This document shows positions 1 through 6,432 of a stretch of 12,973 nt of DNA, piece after piece (position 1 is the first letter of the stretch; every line of letters starts with the position of its first letter). A program made the translations under genes and the position numbers. Origin of the DNA: an uncultured Oscillospiraceae bacterium (GTDB lineage Bacteria; Bacillota; Clostridia; Oscillospirales; Acutalibacteraceae); contig CAJKBW010000079.1 of NCBI GenBank assembly GCA_905198295.1, positions 1-12,973 of the forward strand, written 5' to 3'. Under the pieces are notes generated by a model. That model was not told the DNA's origin, ran no database searches, and saw nothing but the letters and a program-made list of their open reading frames with translations.

Positions 1-281
1 AGTTGCGCGTTAGCAAAGGTGTATCCGAATATCAATTAAGCCGTGATCTGGGACATAGCAAAAGTTATATACATAATATAACCTCCGGAAAATCCCTTCC
101 CTCTATGAGTGAATTTCTTTACATGTGTGATTACTTTGGCATTACGCCGCAGCAGTTTTTCGACGACGGCACCACCAACCCGATTTTGATTCAGAAAGCG
201 CTCGACGGCATGAAAGACCTGCCTGACCGCGACCTGCTCACCCTCATCGCGGTGATCGACCGTTTCAACGAAAAGAAATAA
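1..281 (+). CDS. XRE-type helix-turn-helix regulator, 3' part (5' end outside window)
   Basis: The frame is already open at the window edge. The first visible codon, TTG at base 3, is unlikely to be the true start, because the HTH domain begins before it. The visible 93 or so residues contain the second half of an XRE/Cro-CI helix-turn-helix: YQLSRDLGHSKSYIHNITSG is the helix-turn-recognition-helix part, and LPSMSEFLYMCDYFGITPQQ is the typical next helices. A short tail ending DRFNEKK follows. Small proteins of this shape are common in Clostridia as DNA-binding regulators; the target is unknown. The first ~140 bases are clearly AT-richer, with codons such as TTA, ATA and GTA, than the GC-rich rest of the gene. 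A hairpin lies just after the stop. It is transcribed toward the end of fucU, so it is not part of the fucose operon. HTH assignment is solid; full length cannot be judged. Confidence 0.85.
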   Translation, partial: LRVSKGVSEYQLSRDLGHSKSYIHNITSGKSLPSMSEFLYMCDYFGITPQQFFDDGTTNPILIQKALDGMKDLPDRDLLTLIAVIDRFNEKK

Positions 282-299
282 GTTTTCGCTTTCGAGGCT

Positions 300-330
300 C
301 CTGCCAAAGCTGTTGCATGGTTTTGGCAGG
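300..330 (+). terminator. Possible terminator of the XRE gene
   Basis: CCTGCCAAA (300-308) pairs with TTTGGCAGG (322-330) across a 13-nt loop, 18 bases after the stop codon. What follows (GGTATTTTCT) is only a short T-rich run, so termination here may be weak and backed up by the stronger hairpin at 371-411. Confidence 0.5.
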
Positions 331-370
331 GGTATTTTCTATCCCCCCTGAAAAATTCCGAAAAATGAAA

Positions 371-411
371 AAACACCCCGCCGGAGTCATCAGGATTCCG
401 GCGGGGTGTTT
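371..411. terminator. Strong bidirectional terminator between XRE gene and fucU
   Basis: Arms 371-385 (AAACACCCCGCCGGA) and 397-411 are perfectly complementary over 15 bp, with an 11-nt loop. The left flank is A-rich (361-373), giving a U-run on the minus strand right after the fucU stop codon at 415. The right flank is T-rich, so plus-strand transcription from the XRE gene would stop as well. Confidence 0.9.
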
Positions 412-414
412 GGT

Positions 415-846
415 TTATTTCGGCGCGATAACGCCCTTTTTCAGCAGCACGTTCGCATACAGTGCCGTTTCACCGGTAGAAACGATTGCATACGCCTTTT
501 TGGCGCGCGCGTAAAACGCAAAGCGCTCGATTTCCTCCGCCTGACGAGGCTCGCCCTCGTGCTTTTCAATGATCTCGCGGTAGGTCGCCCAGATCGGCGG
601 CTCCTCGCTGCCCGCCGGCAACGCCATCAGCCCGACCGGCGCCGGCACATAGGTGTCCAGCGGCATCAGCTGCAATATCGCGTCGAGGATTTCTGGTGCG
701 GTATGCCCGTCGCAGCGCACCAGACGCGCCGCACAGGACGCCGCAGGGAAATTGCCGTCGCCGATCACAATCTCGTCGCCGTGCCCCATCTCCATCAGAA
801 TTTTCAGCAGGTCCGGCGGCAGGACACTCGGAATGCCCTTAAGCAT
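415..846 (-). CDS. fucU: L-fucose mutarotase (RbsD/FucU family)
   Basis: This 143-residue protein matches FucU along its whole length (E. coli FucU is about 140). It interconverts alpha- and beta-L-fucose, supplying the anomer used by the isomerase. Signature features are the start MLKGIPSVLPPDLLKILMEM, the motif GHGDEIVIGDGNFPA with the catalytic-type His22 and Asp30, and the C-terminal RFAFYARAKKAYAIVSTGE and LLKKGV blocks. The open frame extends upstream, but the start at 846 is preferred: it coincides with the family N-terminus and has an AAAGGGG ribosome binding site 7-8 bases upstream. The extension would run into fucI. It lies 19 bases downstream of the fucI stop, so the two form one transcript. 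Cytosolic. Family call is very secure. Confidence 0.96.
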   Translation of the reverse strand: MLKGIPSVLPPDLLKILMEMGHGDEIVIGDGNFPAASCAARLVRCDGHTAPEILDAILQLMPLDTYVPAPVGLMALPAGSEEPPIWATYREIIEKHEGEPRQAEEIERFAFYARAKKAYAIVSTGETALYANVLLKKGVIAPK

Positions 847-865
847 GTTAATACCCCTTTCCCGT

Positions 866-2632
866 TCAGCGGTACAGCGGACCGTACGCCGCACAGGCAC
901 GGTAATCCGCGCCCTCCGGATCGCAGGTGCCGAACGCGCTCCACGCATGCGGACGATAAATCTTCTCTTCCGGCACATTGTGCATGGACACCGGAATGCG
1001 CATCATGCTCGCCATCGTCAGCACATCCGCGCCGACATGGCCGTATGTCCATGCCCCGTGGTTCGCGCCCCAGTTGGCCATCACTGAATACACATCTTTG
1101 AACGCGCCCTTGCCGGTCAGGCGGGGTGCGAACCAGGTGGACGGCCAGGTCGGATCGGTGCGGTCGAGCAGCGTCTTATCCACATCAGCCGGCAGATCGA
1201 CGGTGTAGCCCTCCGCCACCTGCAGCACCGGGCCGATGCCCTCCACCATGTTCAGACGAACCATCGTCACCGGCATCTCGCCGGTGGTGCTGAACTGCGA
1301 GCTGAACCCGCCGCCGCGGAAATAGCCGAGATTGGCCGGCGCCCAGCGGGTGGCCTTCAGGCACTCGTCGGCGTCCTTCTCGGTGATATCCCACCACGGC
1401 TTCATCGCCGCGTTGCCTGCGCCGTCTTTCTCGCGGCCGGTGCCGTCGAGCGCGGACGCACCGGAGTTGATCAGATGCATAAACCCGTTTTCAGCCTTGC
1501 CCTGCGCGGTCCAGCCGGTCACGCGCTTGACCGCATCCGGGCTCCAGTAGGTGCGCACATCCGAGAACACCGTCGCCTGATTGGTCAGCAAGTGCAGGAA
1601 CAGCATCGCCATGCCGTTGAGGGTATCGTTTTCGGTCGCGAAGGTGATCGCCTCGCGGATACCGTTCCAGTCGAAGCTGGAATTGAGCATGGACTCCATA
1701 AAGTCGCCGTTGGGCTTGTGGTCGGTCCACATCCGCTGGCCCTGGAAGCCGCCGACGATCGCGTTGCGGCCGAGCGCCTCCTCATGGAAGCCCAGCTCAT
1801 CGAGCCGCGGGTTGCCGAACAGGATATCCCGCACGATGATGGTCATCTTGGTGACATATTCCCACTCGGCGTCCTTCTCCTCGCGAGAATGCGGATGCTC
1901 GTTGTTATCGTCCCCTTCCGGGCAGTGTTCCTTCGCCCATTTGAGTGCCTTTTCGGCCTCGACCGGATCGTAAATCCCACGATCCATACGACGGGTGATT
2001 TCGCTCATATCCACCCACTCGGCACGGATGCCGAAATATTTCTGCATCAGATCGGGATTCAGGAACGAGCCGGCGATACCCATCGCCACCGAACCGACCC
2101 CGACATACGCCTTGTTGCGCATCGCGCCGGTAGCCACCGCCGCCTTCGCGAACCGCAGGATCTTTTCCTGCACATCCGCCGGAATGGACTTGTCGTCCTT
2201 GTCCTGCACGTCGTGGCCGTAGATGCTGAACGCCGGCAGGCCGCGCTGTGCGTGAGCCGCCATCGCCGCCGCCAGATAAACCGCGCCCGGCCGCTCGGTA
2301 CCGTTGAAACCCCAGACCGCCTTGATGGTCAGCGGATCGAGATCCATCGTCTCGCTGCCATAGCACCAGCACGGGGTTACCGACAGGGTAGCACAGACGT
2401 TGTTATGGCTGAATTTCTGCGCGCAGCGCGCCGCCTCTTCGCCGCCGCCGATGGTGCCGTCTGCGATGACGCATTCCACCGGCGCGCCGTCCGGATACCG
2501 CAGATGGCTCTCAATGAGCTCCTTGGCGGCGACCGCCATTCCCATCGTCTGCTCCTCAAGACCTTCCCGGATGCCGCCCCAGCGTCCGTCGATGACCGGG
2601 CGGATACCGATACGCACATGTTCTGCTTTCAT
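866..2632 (-). CDS. fucI: L-fucose isomerase
   Basis: This cytosolic enzyme converts L-fucose to L-fuculose, the first committed step of fucose breakdown, and may also act on D-arabinose. The 588 residues are close to the E. coli enzyme (591). Conserved blocks include GFQGQRMWTDHKPNGD, LNSSFDWNG, VFSDVRTYWSP, HLINSGASALDG, WFAPRLTGKG and YSVMANWGANHG, ending YGPLYR. The Mn-binding and catalytic residues of the family are present at Glu334 (FATEND), Asp358 (SDVRTY) and His525 (GANHG). An upstream in-frame start at 2674 exists, but ATG at 2632 has an ideal AAGGAGG eight bases before it and matches the family N-terminus. It is first in the fucI-fucU operon and divergent from an AraC-type regulator. 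The kinase (fucK), aldolase (fucA) and a permease are not in this window. Confidence 0.97.
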   Translation of the reverse strand: MKAEHVRIGIRPVIDGRWGGIREGLEEQTMGMAVAAKELIESHLRYPDGAPVECVIADGTIGGGEEAARCAQKFSHNNVCATLSVTPCWCYGSETMDLDPLTIKAVWGFNGTERPGAVYLAAAMAAHAQRGLPAFSIYGHDVQDKDDKSIPADVQEKILRFAKAAVATGAMRNKAYVGVGSVAMGIAGSFLNPDLMQKYFGIRAEWVDMSEITRRMDRGIYDPVEAEKALKWAKEHCPEGDDNNEHPHSREEKDAEWEYVTKMTIIVRDILFGNPRLDELGFHEEALGRNAIVGGFQGQRMWTDHKPNGDFMESMLNSSFDWNGIREAITFATENDTLNGMAMLFLHLLTNQATVFSDVRTYWSPDAVKRVTGWTAQGKAENGFMHLINSGASALDGTGREKDGAGNAAMKPWWDITEKDADECLKATRWAPANLGYFRGGGFSSQFSTTGEMPVTMVRLNMVEGIGPVLQVAEGYTVDLPADVDKTLLDRTDPTWPSTWFAPRLTGKGAFKDVYSVMANWGANHGAWTYGHVGADVLTMASMMRIPVSMHNVPEEKIYRPHAWSAFGTCDPEGADYRACAAYGPLYR

Positions 2633-2692
2633 GGTATGACCTCCTTTTTGTTTTGAATCCGGCGCACACCACACCGGAAAAAGACAAATTCC

Positions 2693-2710
2693 TTTCCGTT
2701 TTCACGGAAA
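2693..2710 (-). other. GAAA-tetraloop hairpin in the fucI leader
   Basis: Read on the minus strand, TTTCCGT-GAAA-ACGGAAA forms a perfect 7-bp stem closed by a GNRA tetraloop. It lies 61 bases before the fucI start. A second stem, TCCGGTG/CGCCGGA with one G-U pair, lies between it and the ribosome binding site. It may stabilise the mRNA 5' end; no known riboswitch is recognised. Confidence 0.45.
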
Positions 2711-2720
2711 ATCCACCTAA

Positions 2721-2726
2721 AGTATA
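2721..2726 (-). promoter_or_regulatory. Candidate -10 element for fucIU
   Basis: On the minus strand TATACT (5 of 6 to consensus) stands about 90 bases before fucI. No good -35 is found 16-18 bases upstream of it, which would fit a promoter that needs an AraC-type activator. An alternative pair, TTGTGC-18-TACTAT, lies further upstream. Placement is an inference. Confidence 0.35.
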
Positions 2727-2751
2727 CTGTACAAATGTGAATAAATATAGT

Positions 2752-2803
2752 ATTATCCTAAATAGAATTAGCACAATCTTATTTCTTTTCATAAGATTAT
2801 CCT
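2752..2803. repeat. ATTATCCT direct repeat, 44 bp apart, in the fucI/regulator divergent region
   Basis: ATTATCCT occurs at 2752-2759 and 2796-2803. Aligning the flanks (ATAGTATTATCCTAAA against ATAAGATTATCCTGAT) gives 12 of 16 matches. The spacing of 44 bp is about four helical turns, as expected for paired binding of an AraC-type regulator on one DNA face. Confidence 0.45.
2775..2798. promoter_or_regulatory. Perfect inverted repeat, candidate operator
   Basis: AATCTTAT (2775-2782), an 8-nt spacer and ATAAGATT (2791-2798) form a perfect dyad between the divergent fucI and regulator genes, 27 bases before the regulator start. It overlaps one copy of the ATTATCCT repeat. It could be a protein-binding site or a hairpin in the regulator mRNA leader. 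Confidence 0.45.
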
Positions 2804-2824
2804 GATTTGGGATGTGATTATTCA

Positions 2825-3679
2825 ATGGGAACCGAATTGCATCTGCCCGAACTTCGGCGGCTACTGGTGGACTTCCACATGCTCACCGGACAACGTATCG
2901 GCATATTCGACAGCGACTTCCGTCTGATTATGGAATACCCGAAGCAGCATGGCGCCTTCTGTACCCTGATCCGCAGCACAGCGGATGGACGCAGGCGCTG
3001 TGAGGACTGCGATCTGAAGGGGATGCGGGAGGCGCGGCGACGGGGAAAGAGCTATTCCTACCGCTGCCATGCCGGGCTGATGGAGGTATGCACGCCGGTG
3101 CTCGACGGGGACGAAGCGGCAGGCTACCTGGTTTTCGGCCAGCTGCTGTATGCGGAGCGCCAGGATCGGCAGGTTGCTTTCTGCAAAGCACGCTGTGCGG
3201 GTCTGGTCGGCAGTATGCCCCTTCTCGAGGAAGCACTGGGCGGAGTAACCACAATATCGGAGGGCTATCTCGACGCGTGCATCCATATCATTGAAGCGTG
3301 CGTGGGCTATATCCGGCTGGAGCAGTGGATGCGGGTGCACCGCGGCGGACTTTACGCGCAGATTCAGGCGTATATTGCTGGTCATATAGCTCAGCCGTTC
3401 ACCCTTGCGGACATGGCGCACGACCTGTCGTGCAGCGTTGCGACGCTTTGCAAAACCGCCCGGGAAAACACCGGAAAAACCATCGGCCAGCTGACGCTGG
3501 AAGCGCGGCTGGAGGCGGCCAAAACGTATCTCGAAGATACGGACCGCACCGTTGCGCAGGCGGCAGCAGCAGCCGGCATCGCGGATTATAACTACTTCTC
3601 GCGCATCTTCCGGCGGGAAACCGGCATGACCCCCACCGCCTACCGCCGTTCGTTGCTTGCTTATCCGCAGAAAGGCTGA
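2825..3679 (+). CDS. PocR-domain AraC-family transcriptional regulator, probable fucose-operon regulator
   Basis: This 284-residue protein has two parts. Residues ~8-165 match the PocR sensory domain: an LTGQRIGIFDSDFRLI start, then a cysteine set at C46, C59-x2-C62 and C81, the block YRCHAGLMEVCTPV, and GYLVFGQLL. Residues ~178-277 are an AraC double helix-turn-helix, with FTLADMAHDLSCSVATLCKT as the first HTH and YNYFSRIFRRETGMTPTAYR as the family signature. PocR of Salmonella controls propanediol use, and 1,2-propanediol is an end product of anaerobic fucose breakdown, so a ligand from that path is plausible but unproven. ATG at 2825 was chosen over the in-frame TTG at 2807; neither has a strong ribosome binding site. 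It is divergent from fucI and likely controls it. The cysteines might hold a metal or cluster. Confidence 0.9.
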   Translation: MGTELHLPELRRLLVDFHMLTGQRIGIFDSDFRLIMEYPKQHGAFCTLIRSTADGRRRCEDCDLKGMREARRRGKSYSYRCHAGLMEVCTPVLDGDEAAGYLVFGQLLYAERQDRQVAFCKARCAGLVGSMPLLEEALGGVTTISEGYLDACIHIIEACVGYIRLEQWMRVHRGGLYAQIQAYIAGHIAQPFTLADMAHDLSCSVATLCKTARENTGKTIGQLTLEARLEAAKTYLEDTDRTVAQAAAAAGIADYNYFSRIFRRETGMTPTAYRRSLLAYPQKG

Positions 3680-3792
3680 ACCAGGCCTTCTTCCGTCCGG
3701 TATCCCGATTCGTCCGCAGCTGCAGATCCCCGCGCCGATTTATAATTTTCTTTTCTTTTTATGGATTATTTTTCTTTTTTATGCGTTTATTC

Positions 3793-3821
3793 TTGTCCTT
3801 CACAAGTACATATGTTACGAT
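3793..3821 (+). promoter_or_regulatory. Candidate promoter of the URO-D-like gene
   Basis: TTGTCC (3793-3798), 17 bases, then TACGAT (3816-3821), each 4 of 6 to consensus, in an AT-rich gap 175 bases long after the regulator. A small dyad CTTGT-N5-ACAAG (3792-3806) covers the -35. The sequence GATAATC (3819-3825), overlapping the -10, is the reverse complement of GATTATC found at the fucI-side repeat, so shared control is possible. Confidence 0.4.
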
Positions 3822-3854
3822 AATCCGGCACCAATTCAAAGGAGGTTGTATATC

Positions 3855-4973
3855 ATGACCATCCGGGAAAACCTGCGCGCCGTGCTGCATTATGAGTCGT
3901 TCGACCATATGCCGGTGCTGTGTTTCGGCTACTGGAAGGAAACACTGGAAAAATGGATTGCGGAGGGCCACCTGCCCGCCGAAGCCATCGGTGCACTCGC
4001 CGATGGCAGTGAAGCGGATGACCTGGTGCGGAAAAAGCTGGGCTTTGACTACAACTATCAGACAATGTGCTATCTCGGCGCCGGCATCCAGCCGGTGTTT
4101 ACCCGTGAGGTCGTCGAAACCAAACCGGACGGCAGCCGTATCGTGCGCAACGAGTCCGGCGCTCTGATTGTCGAAAAGGACGGCGCGGGTTCCATCCCGA
4201 TGGAGGTCGGCCATACGCTGGTGGACCGTGCCAGCTGGGAAAAGGAATTTCTGCCCCGGCTGCAGTGGTCGGATTCCCGCGCGGATGAAGCGCTAATCAA
4301 TTCGCTGAAAGCCGGCGACACCCAGCGGCAGACCCCGCTCGGCCTGCACGCGGGCAGCCTGCTTGGCACTATCCGCGACTGGCTGGGCGTGGAGGAACTG
4401 TGCTATCTCTATATGGATGATTATGATTTATATAAAGAGATCATCGATACTGTCGGTGAGCTGAGCTACCGCGCCGTCAAACGTGCGCTGAGCCTGTACA
4501 CCGGTTTTGATTATCTCCATTTCTGGGAGGATATCTGCTTTAAAAACGGCCCTCTGGTTACTCCGGCAGTGTTCGAGGAGCTGGTCGGCCCGCACTACCG
4601 CCGGATCACGGAGCTGGCGGGTGAACACGGACTCGATATTATCTCCGTTGACTGTGACGGCCTGATCGACCGGCTGGTTCCGATCTGGCTGGAAAACGGC
4701 GTCAATACGATGTTCCCGATCGAGTACGGCACCTGGGAGGCGAGCATCGCGCCCTGGCGTGAACAGTACGGACGTCAGATACGCGGCGTCGGCGGCATGA
4801 ACAAAAACGTGTTTGCCCTGGATTACGCCGCCGTGGATCGGGAAATCGAACGTCTCAAGCCGCTGATGGCGCTGGGCGGGTATATTCCCTGCCCCGATCA
4901 CCGCATTCCGCCGGATGCCAAATTTGAGAACGTGCAGTATTACTGCGATAAGATGCAGAACCTGAAGCTGTAA
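3855..4973 (+). CDS. URO-D superfamily protein, putative corrinoid-type methyltransferase
   Basis: The 372-residue protein belongs to the uroporphyrinogen-decarboxylase superfamily, in the branch that includes methylcobamide methyltransferases such as MtaA rather than heme-pathway HemE. Recognisable blocks are the N-terminal MTIRENLRAVLHYESFDHMP, LHFWEDICFKNGPLVTP, DIISVDCDGLIDRLVPIWLE, GVGGMNKNVFALD and the late GGYIPCPDHRIPPD. C267 and C346/H349 are candidate Zn/thiolate ligands by analogy; this is not established for this branch. The true substrate is unknown. The long upstream in-frame extension overlaps the regulator and is rejected, because ATG 3855 has an AAAGGAGG ribosome binding site nine bases upstream. 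It follows the fucose regulator but has its own promoter-like region and ends at a strong terminator. Cytosolic. Superfamily secure, function not. Confidence 0.88.
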   Translation: MTIRENLRAVLHYESFDHMPVLCFGYWKETLEKWIAEGHLPAEAIGALADGSEADDLVRKKLGFDYNYQTMCYLGAGIQPVFTREVVETKPDGSRIVRNESGALIVEKDGAGSIPMEVGHTLVDRASWEKEFLPRLQWSDSRADEALINSLKAGDTQRQTPLGLHAGSLLGTIRDWLGVEELCYLYMDDYDLYKEIIDTVGELSYRAVKRALSLYTGFDYLHFWEDICFKNGPLVTPAVFEELVGPHYRRITELAGEHGLDIISVDCDGLIDRLVPIWLENGVNTMFPIEYGTWEASIAPWREQYGRQIRGVGGMNKNVFALDYAAVDREIERLKPLMALGGYIPCPDHRIPPDAKFENVQYYCDKMQNLKL

Positions 4974-4984
4974 AAAGGGCAAAA

Positions 4985-5017
4985 GAGCCGCCCCGTGAAT
5001 TTTTCACGGGGCGGCTC
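4985..5017. terminator. Bidirectional terminator between convergent URO-D-like and ABC ATPase genes
   Basis: GAGCCGCCCCGTGAA (4985-4999) pairs perfectly with 5003-5017 through a TTT loop. ATTTTATTT follows on the plus side and an A-rich run (4973-4984) on the other, so both transcripts would stop. Its right arm ends three bases before the ATPase stop codon. Confidence 0.92.
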
Positions 5018-5020
5018 ATT

Positions 5021-5641
5021 TTATTTCTGCTCTGACAGCGGAAAGCGCAGTTCCCCATGCAGCGGCGCCGGCGGCAGCGGCAGCACCGCCGCCTTCATCG
5101 CCTGCGCCTCCGCCGGAATGTGGGTGATCAGCACAATCAGCCGATCCGCATATACCCGCCGGATCTCTGCTGCAATACCGCGCCACAGCGTTTCGTCCAG
5201 CCCGGTAAACGGCTCATCGAGCAGCAGGAAATCCGCATCGAAAGCGAGCGCGCGGGCGATCGCGGCGCGGCGGCGCATCCCGCCGCTGAGCTGTGCGGGA
5301 TAGGCTTTGGCCGAATCGGCCAGCCCAACCCGTTCCAGGCAGTCCATAGCCCGCTCGCGTGCGTCGCTGCCGTGATGCACCATCGCCACATTCTCCCATA
5401 CCGGAATCCATGGCAGCAGCCGGTTTTCCTGAAAGACCACCGCCGCACGCAGCTCATCGACGCCGCGGACCGTGCCGCCTGCCGGCACCTCAAGCCCGGC
5501 AAGCAGACGCAGGATGGTGGTTTTGCCGCAGCCAGAGGGACCGAACAGACACACTGTACCGGCCGCCGGAAATACCAGCGACACCCGTTCGAGCACCGGC
5601 TTGCTGCCGTACGCGAAATCCACCTTGTCCAAAGCAATCAC
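5021..5641 (-). CDS. ABC transporter ATP-binding protein, NitT/TauT/SsuB type
   Basis: This is the cytosolic ATPase that drives the importer encoded just upstream. It has Walker A GPSGCGKTT (34-42), a Q-loop with FQENRLLPW typical of the nitrate/taurine/sulfonate subfamily, signature LSGGM (118-122), Walker B LLLDEPFTGLD with D142-E143, and the H-loop His174 (ITHIPAEA). At 206 residues it is shorter than TauB/SsuB (about 255). It lacks most of the C-terminal tail and ends soon after the H-loop region, but all catalytic motifs are intact. Translation starts at GTG 5641, preceded by an AGGAGG site; there is no good ATG near. It begins 11 bases after the permease stop, so it is the last gene of the operon. 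Confidence 0.95.
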   Translation of the reverse strand: MIALDKVDFAYGSKPVLERVSLVFPAAGTVCLFGPSGCGKTTILRLLAGLEVPAGGTVRGVDELRAAVVFQENRLLPWIPVWENVAMVHHGSDARERAMDCLERVGLADSAKAYPAQLSGGMRRRAAIARALAFDADFLLLDEPFTGLDETLWRGIAAEIRRVYADRLIVLITHIPAEAQAMKAAVLPLPPAPLHGELRFPLSEQK

Positions 5642-5652
5642 CGGCGACCCTC

Positions 5653-6432
5653 CTAAAGCTTGGCGTTGAATCGGCGGCCCAGCCGTCCGGCAGCGAGCAT
5701 CAGCCCCTTTTCCAGCAGCAGGCTCAACACCACCACCGTCAGCGTCCAGGCAAACACCTCCGGGGTTTCAAGATAAGTTTTGGCATCCTGCAGGCCGCGG
5801 CCGATGGACATCAGCGGTCGACAAATAACCTCGGCTGCGATGCCGGATTTCCAGGCAAAGCCGAGTCCGGTGGTACATGCTGCCAGAAAATACGGCATCA
5901 CGCACGGCAGCTTGACCCGCAGCAGGGTGCGCAGCCGGCTCAGCCGGTATACCTGCGCCATTTCCAGCAGATCACCGTCGATCTCCCGCAGTCCTTTTTC
6001 CACATTGCCCCAAACCACCGGCACCACCATCAGGAATGCGATGAAGGCAGGCAGCTGGCTGCTGCGGATCCAGACGAGCGCCAGAATGATAAATGAAGCG
6101 ACCGGGGCGGCGCGCACGATTTTCAGCAACGGGGTAAACAGCCACCGGCATACCGCAAACCGCACGGTCAGCACCGCCAGCACGCTGCCGGCCGCTACTG
6201 CCGCCAGGAAACCGATCATCACCCGCAGCAGGGACATCCCCGCTGCCTTCCAGAAATCGGCAGTGCCGGCCATGCCGATCAGGGTGCGCAGCACTGCAGC
6301 CGGTCCCGGCACCAGCAGCTCCTGCGCAACCAGCAGGCTGATCCCCTGCCAGACAAAAAGCCAGAAAACCGCCGCGCCGATGCCGGCCAGTACATGTTTC
6401 CCCTTATTCCGCCATGTAGTAGAAGCCGTCAT
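5653..6432 (-). CDS. ABC transporter permease, NitT/TauT/SsuC type
   Basis: The 259-residue membrane protein has about six hydrophobic segments (near 14-36, 64-89, 109-122, 127-142, 178-195, 226-247). The BPD-transport EAA-like cytoplasmic loop lies at about 155-176 (LLEMAQVYRLSRLRTLLRVK), followed by LPCVMPYFLAACTTGLGFAW. This is the layout of TauC/SsuC-like permeases, and length is usual for them. ATG 6432 carries a GGAGGAG site. The gene starts inside the last 29 bases of the substrate-binding-protein gene, in another frame, so the two are probably translationally coupled. It forms the channel for the binding protein's ligand; the substrate cannot be told from sequence. Confidence 0.94.
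   Translation of the reverse strand: MTASTTWRNKGKHVLAGIGAAVFWLFVWQGISLLVAQELLVPGPAAVLRTLIGMAGTADFWKAAGMSLLRVMIGFLAAVAAGSVLAVLTVRFAVCRWLFTPLLKIVRAAPVASFIILALVWIRSSQLPAFIAFLMVVPVVWGNVEKGLREIDGDLLEMAQVYRLSRLRTLLRVKLPCVMPYFLAACTTGLGFAWKSGIAAEVICRPLMSIGRGLQDAKTYLETPEVFAWTLTVVVLSLLLEKGLMLAAGRLGRRFNAKL

Noticed and set aside
1475..2656. 393-codon plus-strand frame opposite fucI
   Set aside because: Low-complexity His/Arg/Leu-rich translation antisense to the certain fucI gene; no domain and no promoter.
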